Assembly (NCBI RefSeq): GCF_022484225.1
Contig: NZ_JAKVLT010000001.1
Coordinates: forward strand, 1,599,406-1,663,405
DNA from: Pseudoramibacter sp.
GTDB lineage: Bacteria > Bacillota > Clostridia > Eubacteriales > Eubacteriaceae
DNA: 64,000 nt
Reading direction: 5' to 3'
The translations under genes and the position numbers were made by a program. Below, piece by piece: positions 16,122 to 25,903 of the stretch. The notes beneath the pieces are model-generated. The model did no database searches. It had not been told where the DNA came from and saw only the letters and a program-made list of their open reading frames with translations. Numbering within the stretch: position 1 is the stretch's first letter; each line of letters opens with the position of its first letter.

Positions 16122-16751
16122 CTAATTTTCGTTAAGCATCATATCTTTTACTTTCATTAACCTTGTCGTCGCTGCCCGTTCATTTTCTTCTAGGCGCATC
16201 GTAATATACTTAATATTTCTTTTTGTTTCTGGAATCACCACATGCTCCAATGCATTTACGCGCCTACGTGTTTTTTCGATTTCATCAGCTAATAAATTGC
16301 ATGTTTTTTCTGCTTCAGCTAATTCAAGCATTAATGGTAATAGTTCAATTACATCTAAAACAGAACGATCTAATTCTCCGGACGTAAAAGCAAAGCCATA
16401 CGGAAGCTTCTGAGTTTGATCACTTGCTTTAAACTCAAAATGAGGAATATTTACATTCATCATATTAACCCAATTAATCACAACATCAGAAGTTCTTTCA
16501 GGGCACAAGAGTGCTTCCGTTACAAGATCTTCTCCCATTTTACTTTCCGCAATGGAAAAATGTTTTAATGCTTCTGTTAATTTTGTTTCGATTTCTTCCC
16601 TTAATGATTTATTCTTTTTTATATAAATCATAAATTGACGAACCATCTCGTCTCTTTTATCTTTTAATAGCTTATGTCCTCTTTCTGCTATTTGATATTG
16701 ATGTTTGAGACGGGTCAATTCCATTCGAGTCGGCTTATTTTGCGCACACAT
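16122..16751 (-). CDS. ntpD: V-type ATPase subunit D
   Basis: 209 residues, predominantly helical. The N-terminus has the family pattern PTRMELTRLKHQYQIAERGHKLLKDKRDEM, and EKTRRRVNALEHVVIPET occurs near the C-terminus; together the two long helices form the central rotor stalk inside the A3B3 head. GGAG lies seven bases before ATG. It begins two bases after the ntpB stop and is the last V-ATPase gene of the operon. Confidence 0.92.
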   Translation of the reverse strand: MCAQNKPTRMELTRLKHQYQIAERGHKLLKDKRDEMVRQFMIYIKKNKSLREEIETKLTEALKHFSIAESKMGEDLVTEALLCPERTSDVVINWVNMMNVNIPHFEFKASDQTQKLPYGFAFTSGELDRSVLDVIELLPLMLELAEAEKTCNLLADEIEKTRRRVNALEHVVIPETKRNIKYITMRLEENERAATTRLMKVKDMMLNEN

Positions 16752-16753
16752 TA

Positions 16754-18160
16754 TTATTCTCCATCAACGTTCATAGACGAATTTTCCTTTTGTTCTGAAT
16801 AATATTTATCTATATAGTCGACTTTGATTCGTTTTAGTTCGCTCTTTGGTAATATAGAAAGAAGCTGCCATCCAATGTCCAATGTTTCTTCAATACTTCG
16901 GTTTGTATGATATCCTTGAGAAACGTATTTTTCTTCAAATTGATCTGAGAATTCTGCATACAATTTATCCATATCTGATAAAGCTGCATCCCCTAAAATG
17001 ACGGCTAATTCCTTTGCTTCTTTTCCCCGTGCATATGCAGAGAATAATTGATTCATGGTTTCTGAATGATCTTCACGTGTTTTTCCCTTTCCAATCCCCT
17101 TATCTTTCAAACGGCTTAATGAAGGGAGTACATCTATCGGAGGTTCAATACCACGCATATTCAATTCTCTGGATAAAATAATCTGGCCTTCCGTGATATA
17201 GCCTGTTAAATCAGGGATCGGGTGCGTAATATCATCTTCTGGCATTGATAATATCGGAATTTGGGTGATCGATCCTTTTTTACCTAAAATTCTTCCAGCA
17301 CGTTCATATATTGAAGCTAAATCAGTATACAGATAACCCGGATATCCACGCCGTCCCGGAACTTCCTTTCTGGCTGCCGATACTTCACGCAATGCTTCCG
17401 CATAATTGGTCATATCGGTCAAAATTACCAGCACATGCATATCAAGTTGAAAAGCCAAATATTCTGCGCAGGTAATAGCCATTCTTGGAGTTGCAATTCT
17501 TTCAACAGCTGGATCATTTGCATAATTCATAAATAATACAGCTCGGTCAATTGCACCTGTATTTCTAAAATCTTGAATAAAATATTCTGCTTCTTCAAAA
17601 GTTGTTCCAATTGCTGCAAAGACAACAGCAAAATCACTTGAATCGTCTAATACTTTTGCTTGTCTAGCAATTTGGGCTGCAAGCTGTGCATGAGGCAAGC
17701 CAGAACCAGAAAAAATGGGAAGTTTTTGTCCTCTTACCAACGTATTGAGGCCATCTATAGCAGAAATTCCTGTTTGAATAAATTCCGCTGGATAATCCCT
17801 TGCAACGGGATTAATTGGAGAACCATTGATATCTAATTGCTGATCCGGAATAATAGGTGGTCCATCATCAATTGGATGTCCCATCCCGTCAAAAATTCGT
17901 CCCAACATATCTTTACTAACGCCAAGATTAATGCCATGACCTTCAAATATAACTTTTGAATCTGATATTTTAAGACCTTGTGAACTTTCAAAAAGTTGAA
18001 TCAATGCAACATCTTTATTAATCTCTAATACACGCCCAACTCTTTTTTCACCATTTGCCTGTTGAATTTGAACTAACTCATCATATTTTACATTCTCTAC
18101 ATGATCCACCAACATAAGCGGACCCACAACTTCTCTGATAGTTTTATATTCTTTATACAT
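16754..18160 (-). CDS. ntpB: V-type ATPase subunit B
   Basis: 468 residues from [15 protein letters not shown]; this start, with GGACGGG upstream, overlaps the last eight bases of ntpA, while a longer in-frame start lacks support. It is the non-catalytic nucleotide-site subunit of the V1 head: the Walker A of subunit A is replaced by [14 protein letters not shown], and the arginine-finger region is in [19 protein letters not shown]. With subunit A it forms the A3B3 hexamer that couples ATP hydrolysis or synthesis to ion flow. Confidence 0.95.
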   Translation of the reverse strand: MYKEYKTIREVVGPLMLVDHVENVKYDELVQIQQANGEKRVGRVLEINKDVALIQLFESSQGLKISDSKVIFEGHGINLGVSKDMLGRIFDGMGHPIDDGPPIIPDQQLDINGSPINPVARDYPAEFIQTGISAIDGLNTLVRGQKLPIFSGSGLPHAQLAAQIARQAKVLDDSSDFAVVFAAIGTTFEEAEYFIQDFRNTGAIDRAVLFMNYANDPAVERIATPRMAITCAEYLAFQLDMHVLVILTDMTNYAEALREVSAARKEVPGRRGYPGYLYTDLASIYERAGRILGKKGSITQIPILSMPEDDITHPIPDLTGYITEGQIILSRELNMRGIEPPIDVLPSLSRLKDKGIGKGKTREDHSETMNQLFSAYARGKEAKELAVILGDAALSDMDKLYAEFSDQFEEKYVSQGYHTNRSIEETLDIGWQLLSILPKSELKRIKVDYIDKYYSEQKENSSMNVDGE

Positions 18161-19934
18161 CCATTTCCCGTCCTTCTGACAGTTCTTCAAAAGCATCATT
18201 CATTTCAATTTGAATCTGCTTATACGTCTGGTCTTTTTCATCTTCCGGGATATATTTCATGCGAGCAATTTTCCCGCGAATTGGCATTTGAGTAATCTTT
18301 TCAAAACTGCCATTAGAATCAAGACATTGTTTACCCTTTTTATACCAATCCAGAATCATATTTAATATCGCAATTTGTTTTTTGGGAGATGAATAGGTAT
18401 CTACGTCATCAAAGGCTGACTGATGCAGAAAATCTTCACGAATAGAACGTGCACATTCCAATGTTAGTTTGTCTGTATCATTTAAAGCATCAATTCCAAC
18501 AAGCCTTACAATTTCCTGTAATTTTGATTCTTCCTGCAGAATATTCATTGTTAAATGTACAGATTGAGACCAGGTTGAATCTATTTCGCGATTAAACCAT
18601 TCAAACAGTCGATCACTATAAAGAGAATAACTCGTCAGCCAGTCAATTGCCGGAAAATGGCGTTGATATGCTAATTCAGCACTCAGCCCCCAAAATACCT
18701 TAACAATTCGCAATGTTGCTTGAGAAACAGGCTCTGATATATCGCCACCTGGAGGAGATACGGCGCCGATTGCAGAAATAGCACCACTTCTGTTGTCTTT
18801 TCCCAAACAATTGACAACACCTGCTCTTTCATAAAACTCAGCGAGTCTAGAAGATAAATATGCAGGATATCCTTCTTCTCCTGGCATCTCTTCCAATCTT
18901 CCGGACATTTCCCGAAGAGCTTCTGCCCACCTTGAAGTAGAGTCTGCCATAATTGCAACCTTATATCCCATATCTCTGAAATATTCTGCAATTGTAATGC
19001 CGGTATAAATTGATGCTTCTCGTGCCGCAACTGGCATATCTGATGTATTAGCTATTAATACTGTTCTTTTCATCAAACTCATTCCAGTTCTTGGATCGTT
19101 CAACTCAGGGAACTCTCTTAATACATCTGTCATCTCATTTCCACGTTCTCCACAGCCAATATAGATAATGATATCTGCATCGGACCATTTTGCAAGTTGA
19201 TGCTGAATAACTGTTTTTCCTGAACCAAATGGGCCAGGTATCGCAGCCACACCTCCCTTTGCAATGGGAAATAATGTGTCAATGATTCTCTGTCCTGTAA
19301 CCATTGGCTCACTCGGAGACATCTTACTTTTATATGGCCGTTTAATTCGAACGGGCCAAACTTGAAGCATTGGCAACTCTTCTATACTTCCAGAAGAAGT
19401 TGTTATTTTTGCTATGGGATCTAAAATTGTGGCTTCGCCTTCATATATCCAAGAAACTGTTCCAGATTTATTAGGAGGCATCATGATTTTATGTGTTACT
19501 GCAGGAGTTTCTTCCACTATCCCAATAATATCCCCAGAATTGAGATAATCTCCTTCTTGAACCAACGGCTTAAATTCCCATTTTTTTTGGCGGTTCAATT
19601 TAGGGACATCAATTCCCCTTGTAATATTGTCTCCTGCTTTTTTATAAATTGCCGTTAGAGGTCTTTGGATACCATCAAAAATGCCTTCTATCAAACCAGG
19701 AGCCAGTTCAACTGACAAAGGCTGACCTGTCATATAAACAGGTTCTCCAGGTCCAATACCTGCCGTTTCTTCATACGCCTGGATTGAAGCCTTATCATCT
19801 CGCAACTCAATTACTTCACCAATAATGTGTTGTTCACCAATTCTAACAACATCGTACATTTGTACGTCTGCCATATGTTCAGCAATAATTAATGGACCTG
19901 CAACTTTAATAACCGTCCCGGTATTATTAACCAT
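18153..19934 (-). CDS. ntpA: V-type ATPase catalytic subunit A
   Basis: 593 residues from [15 protein letters not shown], the usual start of subunit A; an upstream TTG is in frame but the family begins here. Walker A GPFGSGKT is at 234-241 with [19 protein letters not shown] downstream, and the A-type non-homologous insertion lies before the P-loop (about residues 110-185). It hydrolyses or makes ATP at the A/B interfaces. The gene overlaps ntpB by eight bases and follows ntpG by about 45 bp. Confidence 0.95.
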   Translation of the reverse strand: MVNNTGTVIKVAGPLIIAEHMADVQMYDVVRIGEQHIIGEVIELRDDKASIQAYEETAGIGPGEPVYMTGQPLSVELAPGLIEGIFDGIQRPLTAIYKKAGDNITRGIDVPKLNRQKKWEFKPLVQEGDYLNSGDIIGIVEETPAVTHKIMMPPNKSGTVSWIYEGEATILDPIAKITTSSGSIEELPMLQVWPVRIKRPYKSKMSPSEPMVTGQRIIDTLFPIAKGGVAAIPGPFGSGKTVIQHQLAKWSDADIIIYIGCGERGNEMTDVLREFPELNDPRTGMSLMKRTVLIANTSDMPVAAREASIYTGITIAEYFRDMGYKVAIMADSTSRWAEALREMSGRLEEMPGEEGYPAYLSSRLAEFYERAGVVNCLGKDNRSGAISAIGAVSPPGGDISEPVSQATLRIVKVFWGLSAELAYQRHFPAIDWLTSYSLYSDRLFEWFNREIDSTWSQSVHLTMNILQEESKLQEIVRLVGIDALNDTDKLTLECARSIREDFLHQSAFDDVDTYSSPKKQIAILNMILDWYKKGKQCLDSNGSFEKITQMPIRGKIARMKYIPEDEKDQTYKQIQIEMNDAFEELSEGREMDV

Positions 19935-19979
19935 AGTTGCATCTTCTTTCTTCAGATTCAACGTATCATTATTTCCTTT

Positions 19980-20297
19980 CTACAGAATGTCTGATCCAAC
20001 AGCCTTTTCAATATTTTTTTTGATGGCTTGCATTCCAATCCCCAAAGCTCCATCTTTATTGGGAATTGGAACAATAATTGGAAAGGATTGATTTTTGTAT
20101 TCGTCCAATATATCTTCAATATCTGACGCAACATTTTCAGTCAAAAAAATAATTGTAAACTTATTTTTTTCTAACTCAATAATTTTTTTTCTCACATCGC
20201 TGTATTGTTCAATTGGATAAGTATAAAACCCTACTGCATTAAAAATCATAATAGAATTTTCATCGCCAATAACAGCAACTTTTGCTTTTTGACTCAT
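19980..20297 (-). CDS. ntpG: V-type ATPase subunit F (NtpG)
   Basis: 105 residues. VAVIGDENSIMIFNAVGFYTY is the conserved Rossmann-like N-terminus, and IIFLTENVASDI and PIIVPIPNKDG follow. This small subunit sits beside subunit D on the rotor shaft and affects ATPase activity in E. hirae. Its place between ntpC and ntpA matches the E. hirae gene order. Confidence 0.9.
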   Translation of the reverse strand: MSQKAKVAVIGDENSIMIFNAVGFYTYPIEQYSDVRKKIIELEKNKFTIIFLTENVASDIEDILDEYKNQSFPIIVPIPNKDGALGIGMQAIKKNIEKAVGSDIL

Positions 20298-20317
20298 AAA
20301 ACTCTCTTCCTCTGTCT

Positions 20318-21247
20318 TTACTTTTTAGCAGCTATGATTCTTATTGATGATGCTTCTCTTCTTTTTTGTAGCAAATAATTAATAATCGGACCAATTCCAA
20401 AAGAATCATTCTTTTGTTCATGAATAACAGAAAAAGCCAAATCATCCAGCCTTTCTTCTACTTTAAAAAGCTGATGGTCCTTTGTGTAGTCTTCTAATAT
20501 TTCTTTATACGCAAAACGATTTGGGCCAAAAGAAAAAAATTGAAATAATTGACTTTCTGATTTTCCAATCGCCTTCTTAATTGTTTTTATTTCTAATGAT
20601 CCTCCTGGAACCAATAAGCTATTAATTTTTGAAGAAGGCCATCCCAATGCATTGCCCCTGATTACTGATAATATATTATTTGAATCAAACTGAATGGCAA
20701 AATATCTCTTGATAAGTTGATTCTTATGATGACCCAATGCTTCTTTTATCATTAATAATATTGTTTTATCAACTGCTACACTTATTTCAAAGGGATCTTG
20801 TAAATTAAGTGATTGTTCAATCGTCTTTGCAATCGGCAATGGCAGATCATTCCATTTATCATCAATAAACGATTCCATTAATAATTTAAGATCGATCACT
20901 CCAGAAGGATGTAAAAGCATTTTTACATCTCTTTTTAGCAATTTACCTTTTAATAGAAGCTTGATATTATAAGCATCTTCAGGCAAATAAAATAGGTCTG
21001 TTAAAGCTGGAGCTGGTGTTAATGATTTAATTTCATGATCTACAAAATCCATTTCAGATGCGACAACTTTACTAATAGATTGATAATCTTCATTTTGAGA
21101 ACCATATCCGTACTCTTTTAGTATTTTAAGCATGGTGTTCTCATCTTTTGCATCTTTTAATTGCTGCCAAACTGTTGCATCTAATAAATTCTTTTCAAGA
21201 CTTTTAATTCTTCCAACAGCAAACGGATAACTAATTTCATGCATCAT
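20318..21247 (-). CDS. ntpC: V-type ATPase subunit C
   Basis: 309 residues, all helical, with PFAVGRIKSLEKNLLDATVWQQL at the start and DLFYLPEDAYNIKLLLKGKL inside, which are typical of the d/C subunit. It forms the socket that joins the rotor shaft to the membrane ring. The ATG overlaps the ntpE TGA (ATGA), so translation is coupled. An ATG follows immediately as codon 2. Confidence 0.9.
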   Translation of the reverse strand: MMHEISYPFAVGRIKSLEKNLLDATVWQQLKDAKDENTMLKILKEYGYGSQNEDYQSISKVVASEMDFVDHEIKSLTPAPALTDLFYLPEDAYNIKLLLKGKLLKRDVKMLLHPSGVIDLKLLMESFIDDKWNDLPLPIAKTIEQSLNLQDPFEISVAVDKTILLMIKEALGHHKNQLIKRYFAIQFDSNNILSVIRGNALGWPSSKINSLLVPGGSLEIKTIKKAIGKSESQLFQFFSFGPNRFAYKEILEDYTKDHQLFKVEERLDDLAFSVIHEQKNDSFGIGPIINYLLQKRREASSIRIIAAKK

Positions 21248-21858
21248 CCATCCTCTTCCGGTTTTCCAAATAGAATAACGGCGATTTCTTTTTCGTATTT
21301 TGTACGAACCTGATTTAACAAAACCTTGAAATCTCCGTTAATATCTACTTCTTCACCTTCAAGCATAATACCAGATTTAAAATCTGCCGGTTCACGACTT
21401 AACGTCAACTCACCAGACAGACCATTAGATTTTAAACCCCGATTCAGTGAAGATAAAAAGCCATTTTGATACTTTTCATAATCTTTTTGAGGTACTTTTA
21501 ATTTTTCTTTTCCCGTTTGAGATGAAGCTGCAACAATGGCTGCAATTAACATCGACCATTCTTTTTCTGGTAGATTATCCAACTCATCTTCTGCTATTTG
21601 AAAGGCTTCATCAATCAATTCTCTTTTTTTTAAGAGTGTTTGCTTTCGAGCTTCCAAACTAAAAATCAGATCACTTTTATGATGGAGATCAGCACAGCTC
21701 TGTTCAAAATCATTATTTATTTTATCAATTTGTGAACTGACTTCTACTTTTATGTTGTCATTAATCTCTTGCGCAGTTTTCTGCGCAGAATTAATAGTAT
21801 CTGCCGCATCTTCTTTTGCCTGATCGATAATTCGGCTGATAATTGTACTCTGAGCCAT
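21244..21858 (-). CDS. ntpE: V-type ATPase subunit E
   Basis: 204 residues. A long N-terminal coiled coil (IIDQAKEDAADTINSAQK onwards, to about residue 100) is followed by a globular C-terminal domain. It forms the peripheral stalk with the small coiled-coil subunit encoded at 24256-24564. It lies 21 bp after ntpK and overlaps ntpC. Confidence 0.88.
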   Translation of the reverse strand: MAQSTIISRIIDQAKEDAADTINSAQKTAQEINDNIKVEVSSQIDKINNDFEQSCADLHHKSDLIFSLEARKQTLLKKRELIDEAFQIAEDELDNLPEKEWSMLIAAIVAASSQTGKEKLKVPQKDYEKYQNGFLSSLNRGLKSNGLSGELTLSREPADFKSGIMLEGEEVDINGDFKVLLNQVRTKYEKEIAVILFGKPEEDG

Positions 21859-21879
21859 AAAAACCTCTTTCTTTTATCC

Positions 21880-22350
21880 TTATTTAATGCTGAATAAAAT
21901 TAATATCGAAGCGAGCAAGGCTAAAATGGCATAAGTTTCAACCAGCGCTGTCATTGTAATTCCTTTAGCTGACGAATCTGGATCTTTTCCAGTCATATGA
22001 ATTGCCGCTGCAGCTGTTTTTCCCTGTGCTATTCCAGAGAGAAGACCAACTATTGCAATCGGAAGCGCAGATGCAAAATACGCCCATCCCTGCATCACCG
22101 TGATACTATGCGGATTTCCAGAAATTAAGCCTGTTTGTACAAGAATCAAAACTGCCAACAAAAAACCATAAATACCCTGTGTACCTGGCAATGCTTGAAG
22201 CACTAATACTTTGCCAAATAAATCAGGTTGATCTGAAGTTACGCCTGCTGCTGCCTGACCAGCAATTTGAACCCCAACTGCAGATCCAATACCAGATAAC
22301 AATGCGCAGATTGCTGCGCCAAAAGCTGCAATAATAATCCCTTGTGTCAT
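21880..22350 (-). CDS. ntpK: V-type ATPase proteolipid subunit K (Na+-type ligand set)
   Basis: 156 residues with four membrane helices, the duplicated 16-kDa form. The ion site is complete: LPGTQ at 54-58 (T57, Q58), Q109 in GIAQGK and the essential E138 in ALVETYA. These match L61, T64, Q65, Q110 and E139, which bind Na+ in E. hirae NtpK, so a Na+-driven or Na+-pumping rotor is inferred. The first-hairpin carboxylate is absent, as in NtpK. The ring turns against subunit I. Confidence 0.93.
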   Translation of the reverse strand: MTQGIIIAAFGAAICALLSGIGSAVGVQIAGQAAAGVTSDQPDLFGKVLVLQALPGTQGIYGFLLAVLILVQTGLISGNPHSITVMQGWAYFASALPIAIVGLLSGIAQGKTAAAAIHMTGKDPDSSAKGITMTALVETYAILALLASILILFSIK

Positions 22351-22369
22351 AATATTTACCTCTCAATAT

Positions 22370-24259
22370 TTATTTATTATTTTTGTCAATTTTTACATTA
22401 ACATGATTTGATTGAATCGAAAGTGGTTTAAAAGGTTTTCCTCCACCTTCATAAAATTTATTAAAAAATTCAATATACTGTAATCGGCTATCATGAACAT
22501 AAGCAGACAACAAACTCATAGCCAAATTAAAACTGTGTCCTATAATATAAATGACTAATGCAACAATCATTCCTCCTATATTGACTGCTACCATTCGAGC
22601 TAATAAATTCATAACCATTCCAATAACACCAGTTGCTAAACTTAATGCCAAAATACGAGAATAGGATAAAATATCACTTAAGTATGAACTGATGTTATAC
22701 AGACCAAGCAAACCTCCAACTATTTTTTTAGCTAATTTTTTATTTTCTCTTCCAGCTGTACATAATATTATTGCAGCACCGGTAATTGCTAATATTTTTC
22801 CGGCAAAACGTGCGCTAGGAATGAATAGCAATCCCAAGCCACTTATTAACATCATCCAGCTTACTTGATCAAATATGGCATCCCAAAAATGACCATCTCT
22901 GATATTTTCCGCAATTTTTATAGCCATCCCAGAAAAAATATGTAGAATTCCAACAACAAGCGTAAAATATAACATCTTTAAAGGGTTTGCCAGAGGTGCG
23001 AAAAGAATCGGATGCCAGGTTTCACCAAAATATGATCCGAATAAAAATCCAAAAATAATTGTAGTAAAAGATGAATAAAACAGTGTGTTAATTAATTTCG
23101 CACTATTTCCTCTTGGTTTTTTTATTTTCTTGAACAGATAAAAAATGATAAGCATACAAAGGCCATATCCGACATCCCCCATCATCATTCCAAATATAAC
23201 CCAATACCAGGGTCCGGCAATTAAAGCCGGATCTATTTCAGATGGATTTGGCTTCGAATACATATCTGTAATGGTTTCAAACTGTGCCCAAAAATATGGA
23301 TTGCGGGTTACTGTTGGAGGAAAATCCGATTTAACAGGTTTTAAAAACTTCAAATCGTAATAATCTATTGTATTATGAATAATATTTTTTATCAGATTAA
23401 TTCTGTCCTTACAGACCCATCCTTCAATTAAAATAGTTTCTTTTGTTTCTAAAAAATTAATATTTTGAATTTGTTGCTTCGTTTCGTATTGTTCTGCTAA
23501 TAATTTTATATCTTTTTCATCTTTTGACAATTCTTGCATGCATTGATCAATTTCATTTTTTTTCTGCTGATCGATTGCAATTTTCTCTTTAAATTCTTTT
23601 AACTTTTGCGCCGCCGTACAGGGATAATCCGGTAAATTCACACTTGAAAATTCTAATTTTTTCAATTGCGCCATTAATTCGGGCATCTCTTTATTTGTCT
23701 GTAAAATGATAAAGCAGATATTCTTTTTATTTTTTCCATAAGTCTTAATTTCTGCGCCTGCTTCTTCAGCAACTTTTGTCAAAGCTGTCTCAGATATTTC
23801 TGGAACCATTCCAACTATCACACTAATATACTGATCTTTTTTTAATTGATTAAGCGGAATATCCATCTTTTCCCAAGGCTGCAATGTTTCTATTTCTTTT
23901 AAACATTGTCCAATATCAGCATCTAATGCTTTTAATTGATTGTCATAGACTTGGAATTTTTTACAAACTTCCTTCCCTTTCAAATTTTCTTTTAAAAAAG
24001 TTTCATAACTGATTTCTGGCTGTTGTTCCAAAAATTTGTGATGATATTTTTTATGATATTGATTTGAAAGTTTTAACATTTGATGAGTTCTTTGTAAGTC
24101 ATCTGAACGTGAAACGGCATTTTCTGACAAAGAAGAAGTTGTTGTCGTTTCCTTCGATTCGATCGGCATGAACTCTCCTGTTTTTTGAAGAGCTTCTAAT
24201 ACGGTTTTCTCATCTTGCTGGAAAATGATAAGCCGCATTTTTCTCATTGGAATGATCAT
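22370..24259 (-). CDS. ntpI: V-type ATPase membrane subunit I (a subunit)
   Basis: 629 residues. The N-terminal half (to about 330) is cytoplasmic, with coiled coils that hold the peripheral stalks. The C-terminal half has about seven to eight membrane helices, including the family blocks GPWYWVIFGMMMGDVGYGL and YLSDILSYSRILALSLATGV; R in SYSRILAL is the essential arginine of the ion channel. ATGA overlap couples it to the preceding stalk gene. With subunit K it forms the ion path. Confidence 0.93.
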   Translation of the reverse strand: MIIPMRKMRLIIFQQDEKTVLEALQKTGEFMPIESKETTTTSSLSENAVSRSDDLQRTHQMLKLSNQYHKKYHHKFLEQQPEISYETFLKENLKGKEVCKKFQVYDNQLKALDADIGQCLKEIETLQPWEKMDIPLNQLKKDQYISVIVGMVPEISETALTKVAEEAGAEIKTYGKNKKNICFIILQTNKEMPELMAQLKKLEFSSVNLPDYPCTAAQKLKEFKEKIAIDQQKKNEIDQCMQELSKDEKDIKLLAEQYETKQQIQNINFLETKETILIEGWVCKDRINLIKNIIHNTIDYYDLKFLKPVKSDFPPTVTRNPYFWAQFETITDMYSKPNPSEIDPALIAGPWYWVIFGMMMGDVGYGLCMLIIFYLFKKIKKPRGNSAKLINTLFYSSFTTIIFGFLFGSYFGETWHPILFAPLANPLKMLYFTLVVGILHIFSGMAIKIAENIRDGHFWDAIFDQVSWMMLISGLGLLFIPSARFAGKILAITGAAIILCTAGRENKKLAKKIVGGLLGLYNISSYLSDILSYSRILALSLATGVIGMVMNLLARMVAVNIGGMIVALVIYIIGHSFNLAMSLLSAYVHDSRLQYIEFFNKFYEGGGKPFKPLSIQSNHVNVKIDKNNK

Positions 24260-24564
24260 ATCGATTTTACCTTCTCTATAATATATTGAACGGCTTCTGA
24301 TAAATGGCTTCTATTATTCTCTATAAAACGTTCATCCTGTTCCAAGCTCTCTTTTAATCGCATTTGAAGAAGTTCTTTTTGCTCTTTTTCTTCTTTTTTT
24401 AATTTTTCAAGATTTGTATTGCTCACCTTTCCAATTGTGTCTTTTCGGTACTCTTCTGCCTCCTGTCTCGCTTCTCTAATAATTTCTTTCGCTTTTTGTT
24501 TGGCTTCCAATCTAATTTGATCGGCCTTGTTTTCAGCTTGTCTAATATCATCGATTACTGACAT
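24256..24564 (-). CDS. ntpF: V-type ATPase peripheral stalk subunit (NtpF/H)
   Basis: 102 residues, almost entirely a charged right-handed coiled coil (ADQIRLEAKQKAKEIIREAR, LKKEEKEQKELLQMRLKESL). It pairs with subunit E. It is the first gene of ntpFIKECGABD, identical in order to E. hirae. TTTTGGAG precedes ATG by seven bases. A terminator-like hairpin and the predicted promoter overlap just upstream. Confidence 0.87.
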   Translation of the reverse strand: MSVIDDIRQAENKADQIRLEAKQKAKEIIREARQEAEEYRKDTIGKVSNTNLEKLKKEEKEQKELLQMRLKESLEQDERFIENNRSHLSEAVQYIIEKVKSI

Positions 24565-24579
24565 AATAGTTCTCCAAAA

Positions 24580-24612
24580 TAAAAAAGTTCATGATTATAT
24601 TATCATGAACTT
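24580..24612 (-). terminator. hairpin with T-run directly before ntpF
   Basis: Arms AAGTTCATGA (24585-24594) and TCATGAACTT (24603-24612), followed on the minus strand by six T residues. It ends 16 bp from the ntpF ATG. It may terminate arg transcripts or act as an attenuator in front of the V-ATPase operon. Confidence 0.7.
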
Positions 24613-24625
24613 AAAAGAAAAACAA
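24594..24625 (-). promoter_or_regulatory. promoter of the V-ATPase operon, overlapping a hairpin
   Basis: On the minus strand TTGTTT (24620-24625) and TAATAT (24597-24602) are 17 bp apart; TATAAT also reads at 24594-24599. The -10 lies in the loop of the hairpin at 24585-24612, so transcripts from here would lose the 5' arm and escape it. Confidence 0.5.
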
Positions 24626-24641
24626 TTGTTATCAATTAAAA

Positions 24642-24666
24642 TGCAAGCATTTACAGATTGCTTGCA
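24642..24666 (-). terminator. small hairpin after argD
   Basis: Arms TGCAAGCA (24642-24649) and TGCTTGCA (24659-24666); on the minus strand ATTTTAATT follows. A weak intrinsic terminator of the argCJBD unit is likely. Confidence 0.5.
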
Positions 24667-24702
24667 AATTTTTCTTATTTTTTATTATTAAAATTCGTGT
24701 AT

Positions 24703-25887
24703 TTATAGACTTTTTGCAAAAATTTCCGTTGCTTGATCAATTTCTTCTTTTGTGATTATTAACGGTGGTACAAATCGTATTGTCGAATGCCCTGCCGAAC
24801 AAACCAGTAATCCTGATTGTATACATTTTTGAATAACTTTTGCAGGTTCTTCATCTATTTCAACGCCAATCATTAATCCTAATCCGCGGATATCTTTTAT
24901 ATGCGAATTTTCACCCTTTATCTTTTTTAGTTTACTAATAAAATACTGAGATTTCTTGGTTACTTCCTCCAAAAATTCTGGTGAGCCAACGGTATCCAAT
25001 ACATAATTTGCTGCTGATGTTGCTAATGGATTGGCACCAAAAGTGGAAGCGTGAGTACCTGGAGTAAAAACTTGTGCGACACGGTCACAAGCTAGAATAC
25101 CTCCCATAGGAATGCCTCCAGCGATACCCTTGGCGAACGCAACAACATCTGGTTTGATTCCATATTGTTGATAAGCGAAAAACGTACCGGTTCGCCCTAT
25201 CCCGCATTGTACTTCATCAAAAATCAAAACAATATTTAATTGATCGCAGAGATCGCGAACTTTTTTCAAATATTCTTTGTCTGCAGGATATACGCCGCCT
25301 TCTCCTTGAACCGGTTCCAAAAGAATAGCCGCACAATTTGTTTCTTCAGCTGCTTTTTTCAGTGCTTCAAAATCATTAAACGGGACATGTGTTATATTTG
25401 GGACTAAAGGATCAAGGTTTTTCTGATATTTCGGCTGACCAGTTGCCGTTAATGCTGCATAAGTTCTTCCATGAAAAGAATCTTTCATTGCAATAATTTC
25501 TGTTGATTCTTCGGATTTAAATAATTTTGCGTATATACGCGCTAATTTTATTGCAGCTTCATTCGCTTCCGCGCCACTATTACAAAAGAAAGCCTTATCT
25601 AATCCCGACAATTTTACGAGTTTTTCTGCTGCTGTAATCATCGGCACATTCCAGTATAAATTTGAAATGTGCAGCATTTTTTTGCTTTGTTCAGCAATTA
25701 CATGATTCAATCCAGAATGATTGTATCCCAAACAATTAACGGCAATGCCACCAACACAGTCCAAATATTTTTTTCCTTCAATGTCAGTTAAAAAACAGCC
25801 TTCTCCATGATCAAAAACGATCGGAAAACGTTTATAAGTTGGCATAATGACCTTATTACCGCGTGTAATATATTCTTCTGTCTTCAT
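24703..25887 (-). CDS. argD: acetylornithine aminotransferase
   Basis: A 394-residue class III PLP aminotransferase that converts N-acetylglutamate semialdehyde and glutamate to N-acetylornithine and 2-oxoglutarate. SGAEANEAAIKLAR, DSFHGRTYAALTATGQ, FDEVQCGIGRTG and the PLP lysine in VVAFAKGIAGGIPMG are present, followed by STFGANPLATSAA. It is the last gene of argCJBD, 16 bp after argB. Confidence 0.94.
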   Translation of the reverse strand: MKTEEYITRGNKVIMPTYKRFPIVFDHGEGCFLTDIEGKKYLDCVGGIAVNCLGYNHSGLNHVIAEQSKKMLHISNLYWNVPMITAAEKLVKLSGLDKAFFCNSGAEANEAAIKLARIYAKLFKSEESTEIIAMKDSFHGRTYAALTATGQPKYQKNLDPLVPNITHVPFNDFEALKKAAEETNCAAILLEPVQGEGGVYPADKEYLKKVRDLCDQLNIVLIFDEVQCGIGRTGTFFAYQQYGIKPDVVAFAKGIAGGIPMGGILACDRVAQVFTPGTHASTFGANPLATSAANYVLDTVGSPEFLEEVTKKSQYFISKLKKIKGENSHIKDIRGLGLMIGVEIDEEPAKVIQKCIQSGLLVCSAGHSTIRFVPPLIITKEEIDQATEIFAKSL

Positions 25888-25903
25888 CGTATTCTCTCTT
25901 AAT

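Noticed and set aside
25525..25545. TTGCGTATATACGCG palindrome resembling the dif-like arm
   Set aside because: It lies within argD coding sequence and lacks the TTATACGCAAT arm and 11-6-11 spacing.
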